18,751 bases of DNA from Campylobacteraceae bacterium (GCA_027081065.1 JALWLW010000053.1:1-18751); one strand, 5' to 3'. Shown: positions 8,055-15,234, numbered from the stretch's first letter. Notes: generated from the letters alone by a model not told the origin. Made by a program: numbers and translations.

Positions 8055-8549
8055 ATGAAAACTTTTAATATATTTTTATCATTAACTTTATTATCGATTT
8101 CCCTATTAGCGACAGATAAAAGCTATTCATTTCTTGGAATTCAAGCAGGTAACTCCTTTGTTAATGGAGTCAACTCTCCCAATATTGGGCTAAAATATGG
8201 TTCACAATCAGGAAAATACCGAACAGCCTTTTTCTACTCTTATGGTGACAGTTCAAAACGAAATCTACAAATGCTACTCAGTCAAGTAGATGTAGGTATT
8301 TTTAAAAACTCTTTTAAAAATAGTCCTGTGAAACCTTATATTGGTCTAACATTTGGAGTCATGCAAGAAGAAGACAAACAGAGTTCCATAAGAGACAGAG
8401 GTTATCTCTATGGAGTAGATACAGGACTTGCTTACATTTTCAATGATGCCTTAGATTTTGATTTGAACTACCGATACTTATCCACATCTAAAATAAATAA
8501 CATAGATTCAATAAGCGACCTCACTCTTTCTATGCACTATTTTTATTAA
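8055..8549 (+). CDS. Small outer-membrane beta-barrel-like protein, copy 1
   Basis: A 164-residue exported protein of unknown role. The N-terminus, MKTFNIFLSLTLLSISLLA, is a signal peptide. The mature part alternates polar and hydrophobic residues with many Tyr, Gly and Ser, and the chain ends in LSMHYFY; a terminal aromatic residue is the usual beta-barrel insertion signal. The size suggests an eight-stranded barrel. It is a clear paralogue of the next gene: both share KSYSFLG near the N-terminus, PVKP.IG in the middle, and YRYLS.SK...I...LTLS.HYFY at the end. I cannot name a family with confidence. Confidence 0.8.
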   Translation: MKTFNIFLSLTLLSISLLATDKSYSFLGIQAGNSFVNGVNSPNIGLKYGSQSGKYRTAFFYSYGDSSKRNLQMLLSQVDVGIFKNSFKNSPVKPYIGLTFGVMQEEDKQSSIRDRGYLYGVDTGLAYIFNDALDFDLNYRYLSTSKINNIDSISDLTLSMHYFY

Positions 8550-8587
8550 AACCATACTATATAATTCAATAATTCATATTTTCATGA

Positions 8588-8593
8588 TATAAT
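8588..8593 (+). promoter_or_regulatory. -10 element predicting a leaderless mRNA
   Basis: TGATATAAT, an extended -10, ends at 8593, again exactly 6 nt before the ATG at 8600, and no ribosome binding site is visible. A second TATAAT at 8560-8565 could serve a longer transcript with a leader of about 27 nt. Confidence 0.55.
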
Positions 8594-8599
8594 AATCTT

Positions 8600-9076
8600 A
8601 TGCATAAAATTATATTATCAACCATCTTATTAACAGCCATAGGTTTTGCTGGTAAAAGTTATAGTTTTTTAGGAGCTCAAACTTCAATTGTAAACTATGA
8701 CCAAATTTCAGCTCCTTCAGTAGGATTCAAATATGGAATTCAAAAAGATATGTGGAGAAGTTCACTTAATCTTGACTATTCAGAAAATGGTAGCAATACA
8801 TTAACTTCACTCATCTTTGAAGCAGACAGAGGAGTTTTGCAAGAGACAGTTAAAGAACTTCCTGTTAAACCTCATATTGGCTTTTCACTTGGTCTCTTAC
8901 AACATACCAATACCGTAACCGACAAAGGTTATGGTTTAGGTTTAAATACAGGTCTAACCTACTTGCTAAATGATAAAATAGATTTAGATTTAAGCTACCG
9001 TTACCTCTCTGTTAGTAAAATGAACACCATATCAACTTTAAATTCGCTTACACTTTCTCTACACTACTTTTACTAG
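8600..9076 (+). CDS. Small outer-membrane beta-barrel-like protein, copy 2
   Basis: A 158-residue paralogue of the preceding gene, 50 nt downstream in the same direction. It has a signal peptide (MHKIILSTILLTAIGFAG), then KSYSFLG, an amphipathic strand pattern and a final LSLHYFY. Relative to copy 1 it is shorter in the signal peptide and in the loop before the glycine-rich DKGYGLGL strand. The sequences are clearly related but well diverged, so the duplication is not recent. Its own -10 lies in the gap, so the copies may be expressed independently. Role unknown; porin, adhesin or structural protein are all open. Confidence 0.8.
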   Translation: MHKIILSTILLTAIGFAGKSYSFLGAQTSIVNYDQISAPSVGFKYGIQKDMWRSSLNLDYSENGSNTLTSLIFEADRGVLQETVKELPVKPHIGFSLGLLQHTNTVTDKGYGLGLNTGLTYLLNDKIDLDLSYRYLSVSKMNTISTLNSLTLSLHYFY

Positions 9077-9110
9077 AAATCTAGTATAATACTCTAATTT
9101 TTTATTGGAG
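9071..9110 (+). promoter_or_regulatory. pyrD promoter with small palindrome and ribosome binding site
   Basis: TACTAGA (9071-9077) and TCTAGTA (9080-9086) form a 7-bp inverted repeat overlapping the upstream stop codon and running into TATAAT at 9085-9090. The start would be near 9097. TTGGAG at 9105-9110 is 5 nt before the ATG. The palindrome could be an operator or the end of the upstream transcript. Confidence 0.45.
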
Positions 9111-9115
9111 TATTC

Positions 9116-10183
9116 ATGTCCCTTTTCTCTTACCAAACCCTTAAAAGCATTCTTTTCAAAGTCAATCCCGAAACAGCACATAGCCTTGGTGGACTTGGTC
9201 TAAAAATTGCACCCTATACTCCTTTTGTTTCCAATTTTTTTAAAAATACTTATTTTATTGAAAATGAAATATTACGCCAAGAACTTTTTGGAAAAACTTT
9301 CCATAACCCTATTGGACTAGCTGCTGGATTTGACAAAAATGGAGAGTACATCAAAGCCATGCCAAGCCTTGGCTTTGGATTTACCGAAATAGGCACAATC
9401 ACCCCTAAACCTCAAGCTGGAAATGCGAGACCTAGACTTTTTCGCCTAAAAGAAGACCGTTCTATTCAAAATGCTATGGGTTTTAACAATCGTGGTGCAG
9501 AGTTTATGTTAAAGCAACTTAGCAAAGTAAAAAACTTTGACTACCCTATTGGGATTAACATTGGAAAAAATAAGCTCACGCCTGAAAATGAAGCCCTAAA
9601 TGACTACAAAACGCTCTTGGAAACCTTTAAAAACTCTGGTGACTACATTGTCATTAACATCTCATCCCCCAATACCCCAGGGCTGAGAGACTTACAAAAT
9701 GAAAAGTTTATTACCGATTTATTTACCATGGCAAAAGAGATAACAACGCAACCCATCTTCTTAAAAATCGCTCCAGATATGGAAGCCCAAGATGCCATAG
9801 ACCTTTGTACTTCAGCAGTAAATGCAGGTGCAGCAGGGATTATTGCGACCAATACAACCATTGATTATTCTTTAACCAAACATGCCAAAGATTTTGGTGG
9901 TATCTCAGGAGCATTGGTTCGAGAAAAGTCGTATGAACTTTTTAAAGCCATAGGTAAAGAACTTTACGGAAAAACTATTTTAATCTCCGTAGGAGGCATA
10001 GAGACAGCAGAAGATGCCTACAGAAGAATTAAAGCAGGAGCAACACTCATTCAAATCTATTCCATGCTTATTTACAATGGTCCAATCATGATAAAAGAGA
10101 TAAATGAAGGTTTAATTAAACTACTTAAAGCTGATGGCTATCAACATATTTCAGAAGCTATTGGAGCAGATTACAAATCTTAA
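9116..10183 (+). CDS. pyrD: Dihydroorotate dehydrogenase (quinone), class 2
   Basis: FMN enzyme that oxidises dihydroorotate to orotate in pyrimidine synthesis and passes electrons to the membrane quinone pool. At 355 residues it matches class 2. The N-terminal 45 residues form the extra helical segment that docks class 2 enzymes to the membrane. IGLAAGFDKNGE at 66-77 and QNAMGFNNRG at 118-127 are FMN and substrate motifs, and the catalytic serine is probably S184 in NISSPNTPGLR. ISVGGIETAEDA and the following Gly-rich stretch bind the FMN phosphate. The stop shares a TTAA with the stop of the opposing response regulator. In H. pylori and C. jejuni this gene precedes the M16 peptidase and dapA; here they are 6.3 kb away. 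Confidence 0.96.
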   Translation: MSLFSYQTLKSILFKVNPETAHSLGGLGLKIAPYTPFVSNFFKNTYFIENEILRQELFGKTFHNPIGLAAGFDKNGEYIKAMPSLGFGFTEIGTITPKPQAGNARPRLFRLKEDRSIQNAMGFNNRGAEFMLKQLSKVKNFDYPIGINIGKNKLTPENEALNDYKTLLETFKNSGDYIVINISSPNTPGLRDLQNEKFITDLFTMAKEITTQPIFLKIAPDMEAQDAIDLCTSAVNAGAAGIIATNTTIDYSLTKHAKDFGGISGALVREKSYELFKAIGKELYGKTILISVGGIETAEDAYRRIKAGATLIQIYSMLIYNGPIMIKEINEGLIKLLKADGYQHISEAIGADYKS

Positions 10184-10857
10184 CTCAACTTATACCCAAC
10201 CCCCCAAACAGAAGTAATGTATGCTTTACTTCCATCTGGGTCAATCTTATTCTTAAGACGATTAATCGCCACGTTAATGGTCTTACCCTGAGACTCTGCA
10301 GAAACCTCATCTACTAAAAATGCTCTTTCTAAAGTCTTATTAGGATTTTTAATAAAAGTATGAAGCAAGTTAAATTCCATTTTAGTAAGTTTAATATTTT
10401 TATCATTAATACTTAAAACTTGTGCCTCAACATCTAAAAGTAAATCTCGATATTTTAATTTAGCTTGTTCTCTAACCCCTGTACGCCGTAAAATAGCTTT
10501 CACCCTATGCAAAACTTCATTCATTCTAAAAGGTTTAGTAATATAATCATCCCCACCTCTTAAAAACCCTTCATCTATGGCTTCTTCACTGTCTTTAGCT
10601 GTTAGAAATATAACTGGAATATCATACCCTTTTTCTCTCATATCAGCTACAAACTCTGAACCCTCAACCAAAGGTAAATTTCTGTCTACAATAAGTAAAG
10701 AAGGGTTTTCTTCTTCTAAAAACTGTTCAACCTTATGCGTTGAACCAAAGCCAATAGTTTGAAATCCTGCTTTTTGAAAATGGTACTCTAAGAGTTCAAG
10801 TATGTCTTCTTCATCTTCTATTATGACAATTTCAATGTTTTGTTTTGATGTTTTCAT
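10180..10857 (-). CDS. OmpR/PhoB-family response regulator, no kinase gene adjacent
   Basis: DNA-binding two-component regulator of 225 residues. The receiver domain (about 9-122) has the acidic pair E14/D15, phospho-acceptor D58 in LLIVDRNLP, T86 and K108, so phosphorylation should be normal. The C-terminal winged helix (about 135-225) ends in the typical VWGVGYKLS. No histidine kinase is in the window. It sits at the downstream end of the minus-strand block whose other end carries the porin and Pit genes with Pho-box-like promoters, so control of those genes is a reasonable but unproven guess. The -10 TATACT is 6 nt before the ATG and no ribosome binding site is seen. It overlaps pyrD tail-to-tail by 4 nt. 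Confidence 0.92.
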   Translation of the reverse strand: MKTSKQNIEIVIIEDEEDILELLEYHFQKAGFQTIGFGSTHKVEQFLEEENPSLLIVDRNLPLVEGSEFVADMREKGYDIPVIFLTAKDSEEAIDEGFLRGGDDYITKPFRMNEVLHRVKAILRRTGVREQAKLKYRDLLLDVEAQVLSINDKNIKLTKMEFNLLHTFIKNPNKTLERAFLVDEVSAESQGKTINVAINRLKNKIDPDGSKAYITSVWGVGYKLS

Positions 10858-10863
10858 GAAGTA

Positions 10864-10869
10864 AGTATA
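10864..10869 (-). promoter_or_regulatory. Response regulator -10, predicted leaderless start
   Basis: The minus strand reads TGCTATACT, an extended -10 whose hexamer runs 10869 to 10864. Six nucleotides (TTACTT C-end) separate it from ATG 10857, so the transcript should begin at the start codon. The rest of the 147-nt gap to the ATPase gene shows no clear hairpin or repeat. Confidence 0.5.
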
Positions 10870-11004
10870 GCAAATTTATAGGAGTAGACTTATATTTGTC
10901 ACCTAATAATAGCTCTATTTTAGTTGTGAAACAAAAAAATCTTCATAAGAAAAGCTGAATTCAATCTCCCAATACAACACACCTTATAGTGAGGAAAAAA
11001 TTGA

Positions 11005-12207
11005 TTAATAAAAATACCCCAGAGGCAAAGCCACACACTTTTCATTGATATGCAAAACATTGTTACCCATATAAAAAACAATTCCAAAAATATCTTTTGA
11101 TGACCTCTTTTGATAATCTATAATATGCCTAAAATCATCTTTGCCTACTTTTGATGAAGACTTTACCTCAACAGCTATTATTTGATTGTTTCGCTCCAAT
11201 ATAAAATCTATCTCTTTTTTATCATTGGTTAGATAGTGGTAGATTTTTGTATCTTCCATGGTAAAAGCACAATGTTTTAGTAGTTCATTAAAGACAAAAG
11301 TCTCAACCAATGCTCCTTTATAACGAGAGCTTTCAAACTGTACAATGGTGTAAACACCTAAGAAATAGCTCATAACTCCTGTGTCATTTAAAAAGAGTTT
11401 AGATGATTTTACAAACTGTTTTCCTATGTTCTCATAAAAAGGTCTAAGGGTATAGAGTTGAAAGGTCTGCTCTAAAATAACCAAATAGTTTTCAACGGTT
11501 TCAATGCGTATGCCTACCTCTTTGGCTATTTTTGATTTATTGAGTAGGGTTGTACTACGAGGTGCGACAATATTGACAAACCTATAAAAGCTATCTATAT
11601 CTCTAAACTCTCCCAAGTCTCTTGCATCTCTTTCTATATAGGTACTCACATAAGAGGAGAACCAAAGCTTTTTCTCTAAAGGAGAGTTCAGATTTTGAAC
11701 ATCAGGATAACCTCCTTTTAGAATGTCCTCTACAACTCTATTGGTCTCTACTTCTGTTGTATTAAAATCATAAGAAAAAAGTTTGTCAACTACATTTTCT
11801 TGGGCTTTATTTTCTCTCTCTTTTATGCTTAAAGGATAAAGGTTTAGCTCAACTATTCTACCTGCTAGTGTATCTTTGGTCTGTTTCATATCTAAAATAT
11901 TTGCAGAGCCTGTAATCAAAAAATCACCATTGTTTCGATGTTTATCAATATAAATTTTCAAGGACTCCAAGAGTTCAGGCACTTTTTGAATCTCATCAAT
12001 GGTTACAGGTTTTTCTAATGTCTCCACAAATCTGTTGGGGTCATCTTTGGCATTAATACGAGTCGATACATCATCAAGTACAATATAGTGATTGCCAAAC
12101 TCCATTGCAAGTGTTGATTTTCCAACTTGTCTTGCACCTTTTAGTAAAACTATTGGAGAGATTTTAAGGGCTGTTTTTAGTATGGTAGAGATACTTCTTT
12201 TTAGCAT
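11005..12207 (-). CDS. AAA_14/DUF4143 ATPase
   Basis: A 400-residue member of a large, widely transferred family of P-loop ATPases whose cellular role is unsettled. The AAA_14 domain shows Walker A GARQVGKST at 24-32, Walker B VTIDEIQ at 68-74 and a sensor ITGSAN at 98-103. A DUF4143 region fills about 180-340, with EIDFILE and VEVKSS at about 332-351 resembling the E/D-ExK core of restriction-endonuclease-like folds. The gene appears intact with its own TATAAT. It sits beside a decayed YD-repeat fragment within the block that interrupts the pyrD neighbourhood, which fits acquisition by transfer. I see no partner gene that would make it part of a toxin-antitoxin or defence pair. Confidence 0.88.
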   Translation of the reverse strand: MLKRSISTILKTALKISPIVLLKGARQVGKSTLAMEFGNHYIVLDDVSTRINAKDDPNRFVETLEKPVTIDEIQKVPELLESLKIYIDKHRNNGDFLITGSANILDMKQTKDTLAGRIVELNLYPLSIKERENKAQENVVDKLFSYDFNTTEVETNRVVEDILKGGYPDVQNLNSPLEKKLWFSSYVSTYIERDARDLGEFRDIDSFYRFVNIVAPRSTTLLNKSKIAKEVGIRIETVENYLVILEQTFQLYTLRPFYENIGKQFVKSSKLFLNDTGVMSYFLGVYTIVQFESSRYKGALVETFVFNELLKHCAFTMEDTKIYHYLTNDKKEIDFILERNNQIIAVEVKSSSKVGKDDFRHIIDYQKRSSKDIFGIVFYMGNNVLHINEKCVALPLGYFY

Positions 12208-12237
12208 AAAATGAACCTTTTTTACTCTAATTTATAA

Positions 12238-12270
12238 ATTATACTATTATGATAGTTAATTTTATACTAT
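12238..12270 (-). promoter_or_regulatory. ATPase promoter with repeated TTATACTAT
   Basis: On the minus strand TATAAT (12243 to 12238) predicts a start near 12231 and a leader of about 24 nt containing AAAAAAGG. On the plus strand TTATACTAT occurs at 12239-12247 and again at 12262-12270 (period 23), with ACTAT-4-ATAGT (12243-12256) between. The minus-strand string AATAGTATAAT also occurs upstream of the YD-repeat fragment. An operator is possible. Confidence 0.4.
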
Positions 12271-12340
12271 ATAAAAAGAATTTTTAACTATTTAAAAGTT
12301 AAAAGGGAGTTAAAAAGTTAATTAAAAGATTAAGATTAAC

Positions 12341-12366
12341 GGTAAAAGGGGACAGGGTAAAAGGGG
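12341..12366. repeat. Short tandem GGTAAAAGGGG repeat
   Basis: GGTAAAAGGGG is present at 12341-12351 and 12356-12366, period 15. It marks the exact point where similarity to the YD-repeat frame ends (about 12367). The rest of the gap from 12208 to here is A+T-rich, with the ATPase promoter and no gene. Confidence 0.55.
12344..12356. repeat. Left copy of a 13-bp direct repeat flanking the YD-repeat fragment
   Basis: AAAAGGGGACAGG here matches AAAAGGGGATAGG at 13472-13484 at 12 of 13 positions in the same orientation. It looks like a small mobile-element end or the scar of a cassette boundary. Confidence 0.45.
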
Positions 12367-12593
12367 GTTGTTTGCATTATGTTTGTACTCTATGGTTTGT
12401 GTAGGAGTTAGTACTTTTTTAAGCTCTCCTAGTGTTCCATACTCATTAAATAGTTGTTCCGTTTGGTGTTGTCTCCATAGACTTCTAGTTGGTCATCTAA
12501 GGTGTATGAGGCTATAACTTGTTTTCCATAGACTTTTGCAGAGGCTCTGTTTCCATTTTTGTCGTAGGTGTAGCTCTCTACAACTTTGTTTCC
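12367..12593 (-). pseudogene. 3' remnant of the YD-repeat (RHS) gene, out of frame
   Basis: Just beyond an A8 tract (minus strand), shifting frame restores typical YD-repeat protein: ESYTYDKNGNRASAKVYG and then YTLDDQLEVYGD, until a TAG at 12431-12429. A third frame then encodes NEYGTLGELKKVLTPTQTIE and YKHNANN, ending at 12367 where repeats begin. So the original gene ran further and has suffered at least two frame breaks plus loss of its 3' end. No function is expected from this piece. Confidence 0.65.
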
Positions 12594-13500
12594 TTTTTTT
12601 TACTTTGGTTAGTCTTCCTACTTTATCGTAGGTGTATTTGTAAACTGCTCTTTTATTTTTTATCTTCTCTATTTTTTTAACTATTTGACCATTTTTGTTG
12701 TAAGAGAGTTTTACTAATGTTCTTTTATCTTTTAGTTTTGTTAGCTCTCCATATTTGTTAAAGGTTTTGGTCTGTTTGTATGTACCATCACTTACTACTA
12801 CTTTTCTGTTTTTATTGCTTCTTGTAATCTCATAGTCACCAATCTTTGTAGGTTCACTATCTTGGTTGTAGCTATAGTTAGTGGTTGCTCCTGCATAAGA
12901 GAGACTGCTTAACAAGAAGTCACTGTTGTAAGTCATCTTTAGTGTTTGGTTTAGAACTCCTGTTTGGGTGGCTTTTGTGAGTAGTGTTCCATTGTACTCA
13001 TAGGCTATGCTCTCTGTCCCTTTTGTTTTGGTGGCAATATTTCCTTGACAAGCGTAGGTGTAGGTTGTTGTTCCCTCTGCTGTGGTGGTGCTTGTTAGCT
13101 TTTCGTTGGTGAAATGGTTTTCAATAGTTTTGTCTGATGGACGTGTAATCTTTGTTACTCTTCTTGCTTTGTCGTACTCATAAGTTATTGTAGCTAAAAG
13201 AGGTGACTTCATGCTTGTTCGTTTATTTACGCCGTTGTAGGTGAAGGTGTGGTTGCTTGGTGTTGGGGTGGTAAGCACTGTCATATTTCCATTTTTGTCA
13301 TAGCTATTTTGAATGGTATTTCCGTTAGGATAGATAGTTTTTACAAATCTATCACGGCTGTCGTACTCATAACTTGTAACTCTATCTTTTGCATCTTTAG
13401 TTGATTGTAGGTTTCCTCGTGCATCGTAACTGTAACGTGTCGTTCTGTTGCCTTGTTTTACTTTGGTCACCAAAAGGGGATAGGCTACTTTAAAAATCAT
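12493..13500 (-). CDS. YD-repeat (RHS-type) protein fragment, frameshifted C-terminus
   Basis: The 335-residue reading frame is made of YD/RHS repeats, for example RYSYDARGNLQSTKDAKDR, YEYDSRDRFVKTIYPNGN and YTYDKVGRLTKVKK. Intact proteins of this type are usually large secreted or surface shells around a variable toxin or effector C-terminus. This one lacks a signal peptide, the rest of the repeats and any C-terminal effector, and its last 25 or so residues (from RKQSCRE) are out-of-frame after an A8 tract. The ATG overlaps a TGA that ends a short upstream frame crossing a C9 tract. It is best read as a decayed or transposed piece of a larger gene; a length-variable contingency gene is less likely. 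Confidence 0.7.
   Translation of the reverse strand: MIFKVAYPLLVTKVKQGNRTTRYSYDARGNLQSTKDAKDRVTSYEYDSRDRFVKTIYPNGNTIQNSYDKNGNMTVLTTPTPSNHTFTYNGVNKRTSMKSPLLATITYEYDKARRVTKITRPSDKTIENHFTNEKLTSTTTAEGTTTYTYACQGNIATKTKGTESIAYEYNGTLLTKATQTGVLNQTLKMTYNSDFLLSSLSYAGATTNYSYNQDSEPTKIGDYEITRSNKNRKVVVSDGTYKQTKTFNKYGELTKLKDKRTLVKLSYNKNGQIVKKIEKIKNKRAVYKYTYDKVGRLTKVKKRKQSCRELHLRQKWKQSLCKSLWKTSYSLIHLR
12594..12601. repeat. T8/A8 homopolymer at the YD-repeat frameshift
   Basis: Eight T on the plus strand (A8 in the coding direction). With eight A the frame leaves YD-repeat sequence; with seven it continues as KKGNKVVESYTYDKNGN. Confidence 0.75.
13472..13484. repeat. Right copy of the 13-bp direct repeat flanking the YD-repeat fragment
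   Basis: AAAAGGGGATAGG lies within codons 6-9 or so of the YD-repeat frame. YD-repeat similarity starts just inside it at TKVKQGNRTTRYSYD. It matches 12344-12356 at 12 of 13 positions. Confidence 0.45.
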
Positions 13501-13505
13501 AAACT

Positions 13506-13514
13506 GGGGGGGGG
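13506..13514. repeat. G9/C9 tract at the start of the YD-repeat fragment
   Basis: Nine G on the plus strand. In the coding direction an ATG at 13526 reads through C9 and stops at TGA 13499-13497. One more C (or two fewer) would put this ATG in frame with the YD-repeat ORF. Tracts of this kind vary in length by slippage in Campylobacter and Helicobacter. Confidence 0.8.
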
Positions 13515-13535
13515 AAGTAATTTCATAAAGAAAAT

Positions 13536-13541
13536 ATTATA
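13536..13541 (-). promoter_or_regulatory. -10 element before the C9-tract ATG
   Basis: TATAAT on the minus strand runs 13541 to 13536, inside AATAGTATAAT, a string shared with the ATPase promoter. The ATG at 13526 follows after 9 nt, so the leader would be only about 3 nt. Confidence 0.4.
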
Positions 13542-13586
13542 CTATTTTAAATTCAATCTATATAAAGATAATTTATTATAACATTT

Positions 13587-13610
13587 GTGCTATTTAAAAA
13601 TAAATAACAC
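13587..13610 (-). terminator. Hairpin downstream of the phosphate transporter gene
   Basis: GTGCTATTTA (13587-13596) and TAAATAACAC (13601-13610) form a 10-bp stem with one mismatch or wobble pair and a 4-nt loop, 10 nt past the transporter stop. The T7 run lies between the stop and the stem rather than after it, so it is not a textbook terminator. Confidence 0.4.
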
Positions 13611-13620
13611 AAAAAAATCC

Positions 13621-15156
13621 TTAAGCCCAAACACCCTTAATAATAAAAAATATCATAGCTGAAAGCATCGCAGCAGCAGGAACAGTAATAACCCATGCAG
13701 CAACAATTTTTCTAATCATTCCACGTTTTACGTAAGTCTCTTTAACAGCACGTTTTAAAACTTTTGTCTTTTTCTTTTCATATTTAATTTTTTCAAAAAG
13801 CTCTAACTTTCTTTGAGCATCATCAGTAATACTCTCTAGCTCATCTTTAAGACCTTGTACCAGGGCACGTTGTTTTTCTAAGGCAACACGTTTTTCATCT
13901 GTACCATCTCTGTCCATCCATTCACGTAAGAAACCAACACCAAATACCCCACCCACAGCAATGTGTGTTGAAGATACAGGAAGCCCAAGTTGAGAAGCAA
14001 TAACCACGGTAATTGCTGCTGCCATCATGATTGAAAATGCTCTCATTTGGTCAAGTTCAGTTATCTCTGTACCAACTGTCTTAATGAGTCGGGGTCCAAA
14101 AAGTGCTAAACCAATAGAAAGCCCAAGACCCCCAACAACCATTACCCATAACGGAATTGCTGCTTTAGCAGAAATAGTTATATGAGCCAAAGCATCGTAG
14201 ATTGCAGCTAAAGGTCCTACTGCATTGGCAACATCATTTGCACCATGAGCAAAAGAGAGAATGGCTGCTGCAAAAATAAGTGGAATGGTAAAAAGTGTGT
14301 TAATCGCAGCTCTGTCATCCGTTAAAGTGGAAATTTTTGCAATAACACGAGGTTTTACCATAAAGTAAGTAACTCCTGCCCCAATCGCACCAAAAATCAT
14401 GGCTACAGCTAAAGTAGGTTTTTTAGTTTCTGGTAAAAAAGGAAGAATCTCTACAATGTCTACCCATACCTTTTTAAGCCCCTTAAGTGTCAAGTAAGTA
14501 ATGAACGCCATTGCCATAATAGAAACCAAAATAGGCACAATTTTTTTAGCAGCATCTAATCTATTGTCTTTATGTAAAATTTCAGATTTAATAATGTAAA
14601 GAAAACCTGCAGCAATCAAACCACCAAGAAGCGGAGAAATAACCCATGAAGCAGCAATTTTACCCATTGTTCCCCATGAGACCACAGCAAAACCACCAGC
14701 AGCAATTCCAGCACCCATAACACCACCAACAATAGAGTGCGTAGTAGAAACAGGTGCTTTAAGTGCTGTAGCCAATGTTAACCAAAGTGCAGCAGCCAAA
14801 AGTGCAGCAGCCATTGCATAAACAAATATCATTGGGTCACCTGCAAAAGCAGTAGGATCAATAATGCCTTTTTTAATGGTTTTAACAACATCTCCACCAG
14901 CAATCAATGCTCCAGCAGCTTCAAAAATAGACGCAATAATAATTGCCCCACCAACCGTTAATGCTCCAGCACCAACAGCTGGACCTACATTGTTTGCCAC
15001 ATCGTTTGCCCCAATGTTCATTGCCATATATGCCCCAAATATGGCTGCCATCATCAAAAAACCTACATTAGGTAGATCTCCAAATGTAAAATTTACATAA
15101 AATGCAACAGCAATGGCAAATCCTGCTCCAAGTAGTGTTTTCATTATGTTATTCAT
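13621..15156 (-). CDS. pit: Pit-family inorganic phosphate transporter
   Basis: Low-affinity, ion-coupled phosphate carrier of the inner membrane (PiT/PHO-4 family). The 511 residues show about ten or more hydrophobic segments and the internal duplication of the family: GANDVAN at 49-55 and again at 305-311, with APVSTTHSIVGG at 134-145 and a matching LPVSSTHIAVGG near 400. A charged cytoplasmic stretch of about 70 residues precedes the last membrane segment. The first ATG (15156) has an AGAGGAAG site; a second ATG follows 4 codons later. The gene is 78 nt after the porin gene on the same strand but has its own promoter with a Pho-box-like direct repeat, suggesting induction by phosphate limitation rather than the constitutive expression usual for Pit. 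Confidence 0.93.
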   Translation of the reverse strand: MNNIMKTLLGAGFAIAVAFYVNFTFGDLPNVGFLMMAAIFGAYMAMNIGANDVANNVGPAVGAGALTVGGAIIIASIFEAAGALIAGGDVVKTIKKGIIDPTAFAGDPMIFVYAMAAALLAAALWLTLATALKAPVSTTHSIVGGVMGAGIAAGGFAVVSWGTMGKIAASWVISPLLGGLIAAGFLYIIKSEILHKDNRLDAAKKIVPILVSIMAMAFITYLTLKGLKKVWVDIVEILPFLPETKKPTLAVAMIFGAIGAGVTYFMVKPRVIAKISTLTDDRAAINTLFTIPLIFAAAILSFAHGANDVANAVGPLAAIYDALAHITISAKAAIPLWVMVVGGLGLSIGLALFGPRLIKTVGTEITELDQMRAFSIMMAAAITVVIASQLGLPVSSTHIAVGGVFGVGFLREWMDRDGTDEKRVALEKQRALVQGLKDELESITDDAQRKLELFEKIKYEKKKTKVLKRAVKETYVKRGMIRKIVAAWVITVPAAAMLSAMIFFIIKGVWA

Positions 15157-15190
15157 AAGATTTTCTTCCTCTATTTTTTTAACTTTTATA

Positions 15191-15222
15191 ATTCTAACAT
15201 AAAAATGTTACTAAATAGTTAC
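15191..15222 (-). promoter_or_regulatory. Phosphate transporter promoter with Pho-box-like direct repeat
   Basis: On the plus strand GTTAC occurs at 15207-15211 and 15218-15222, period 11. On the transcribed strand these are two GTAAC half-sites ending 10 nt upstream of TAGAAT (15196 to 15191). The start would be near 15184 with a 28-nt leader. TAACAT-4-ATGTTA (15195-15210) overlaps the -10 and the near half-site. Confidence 0.6.
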
Positions 15223-15234
15223 ATTTTAAGTAGC

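Noticed and set aside
12208..12366. Complete insertion sequence or transposase near the G-rich repeats
   Set aside because: No transposase frame and no terminal inverted repeats are present; only the short direct repeats are seen.
11005..13526. ATPase plus YD-repeat gene as a new defence or toxin delivery system
   Set aside because: The YD gene is fragmentary with no effector domain, secretion signal or immunity gene, and nothing links the ATPase to it beyond adjacency and a similar promoter string.
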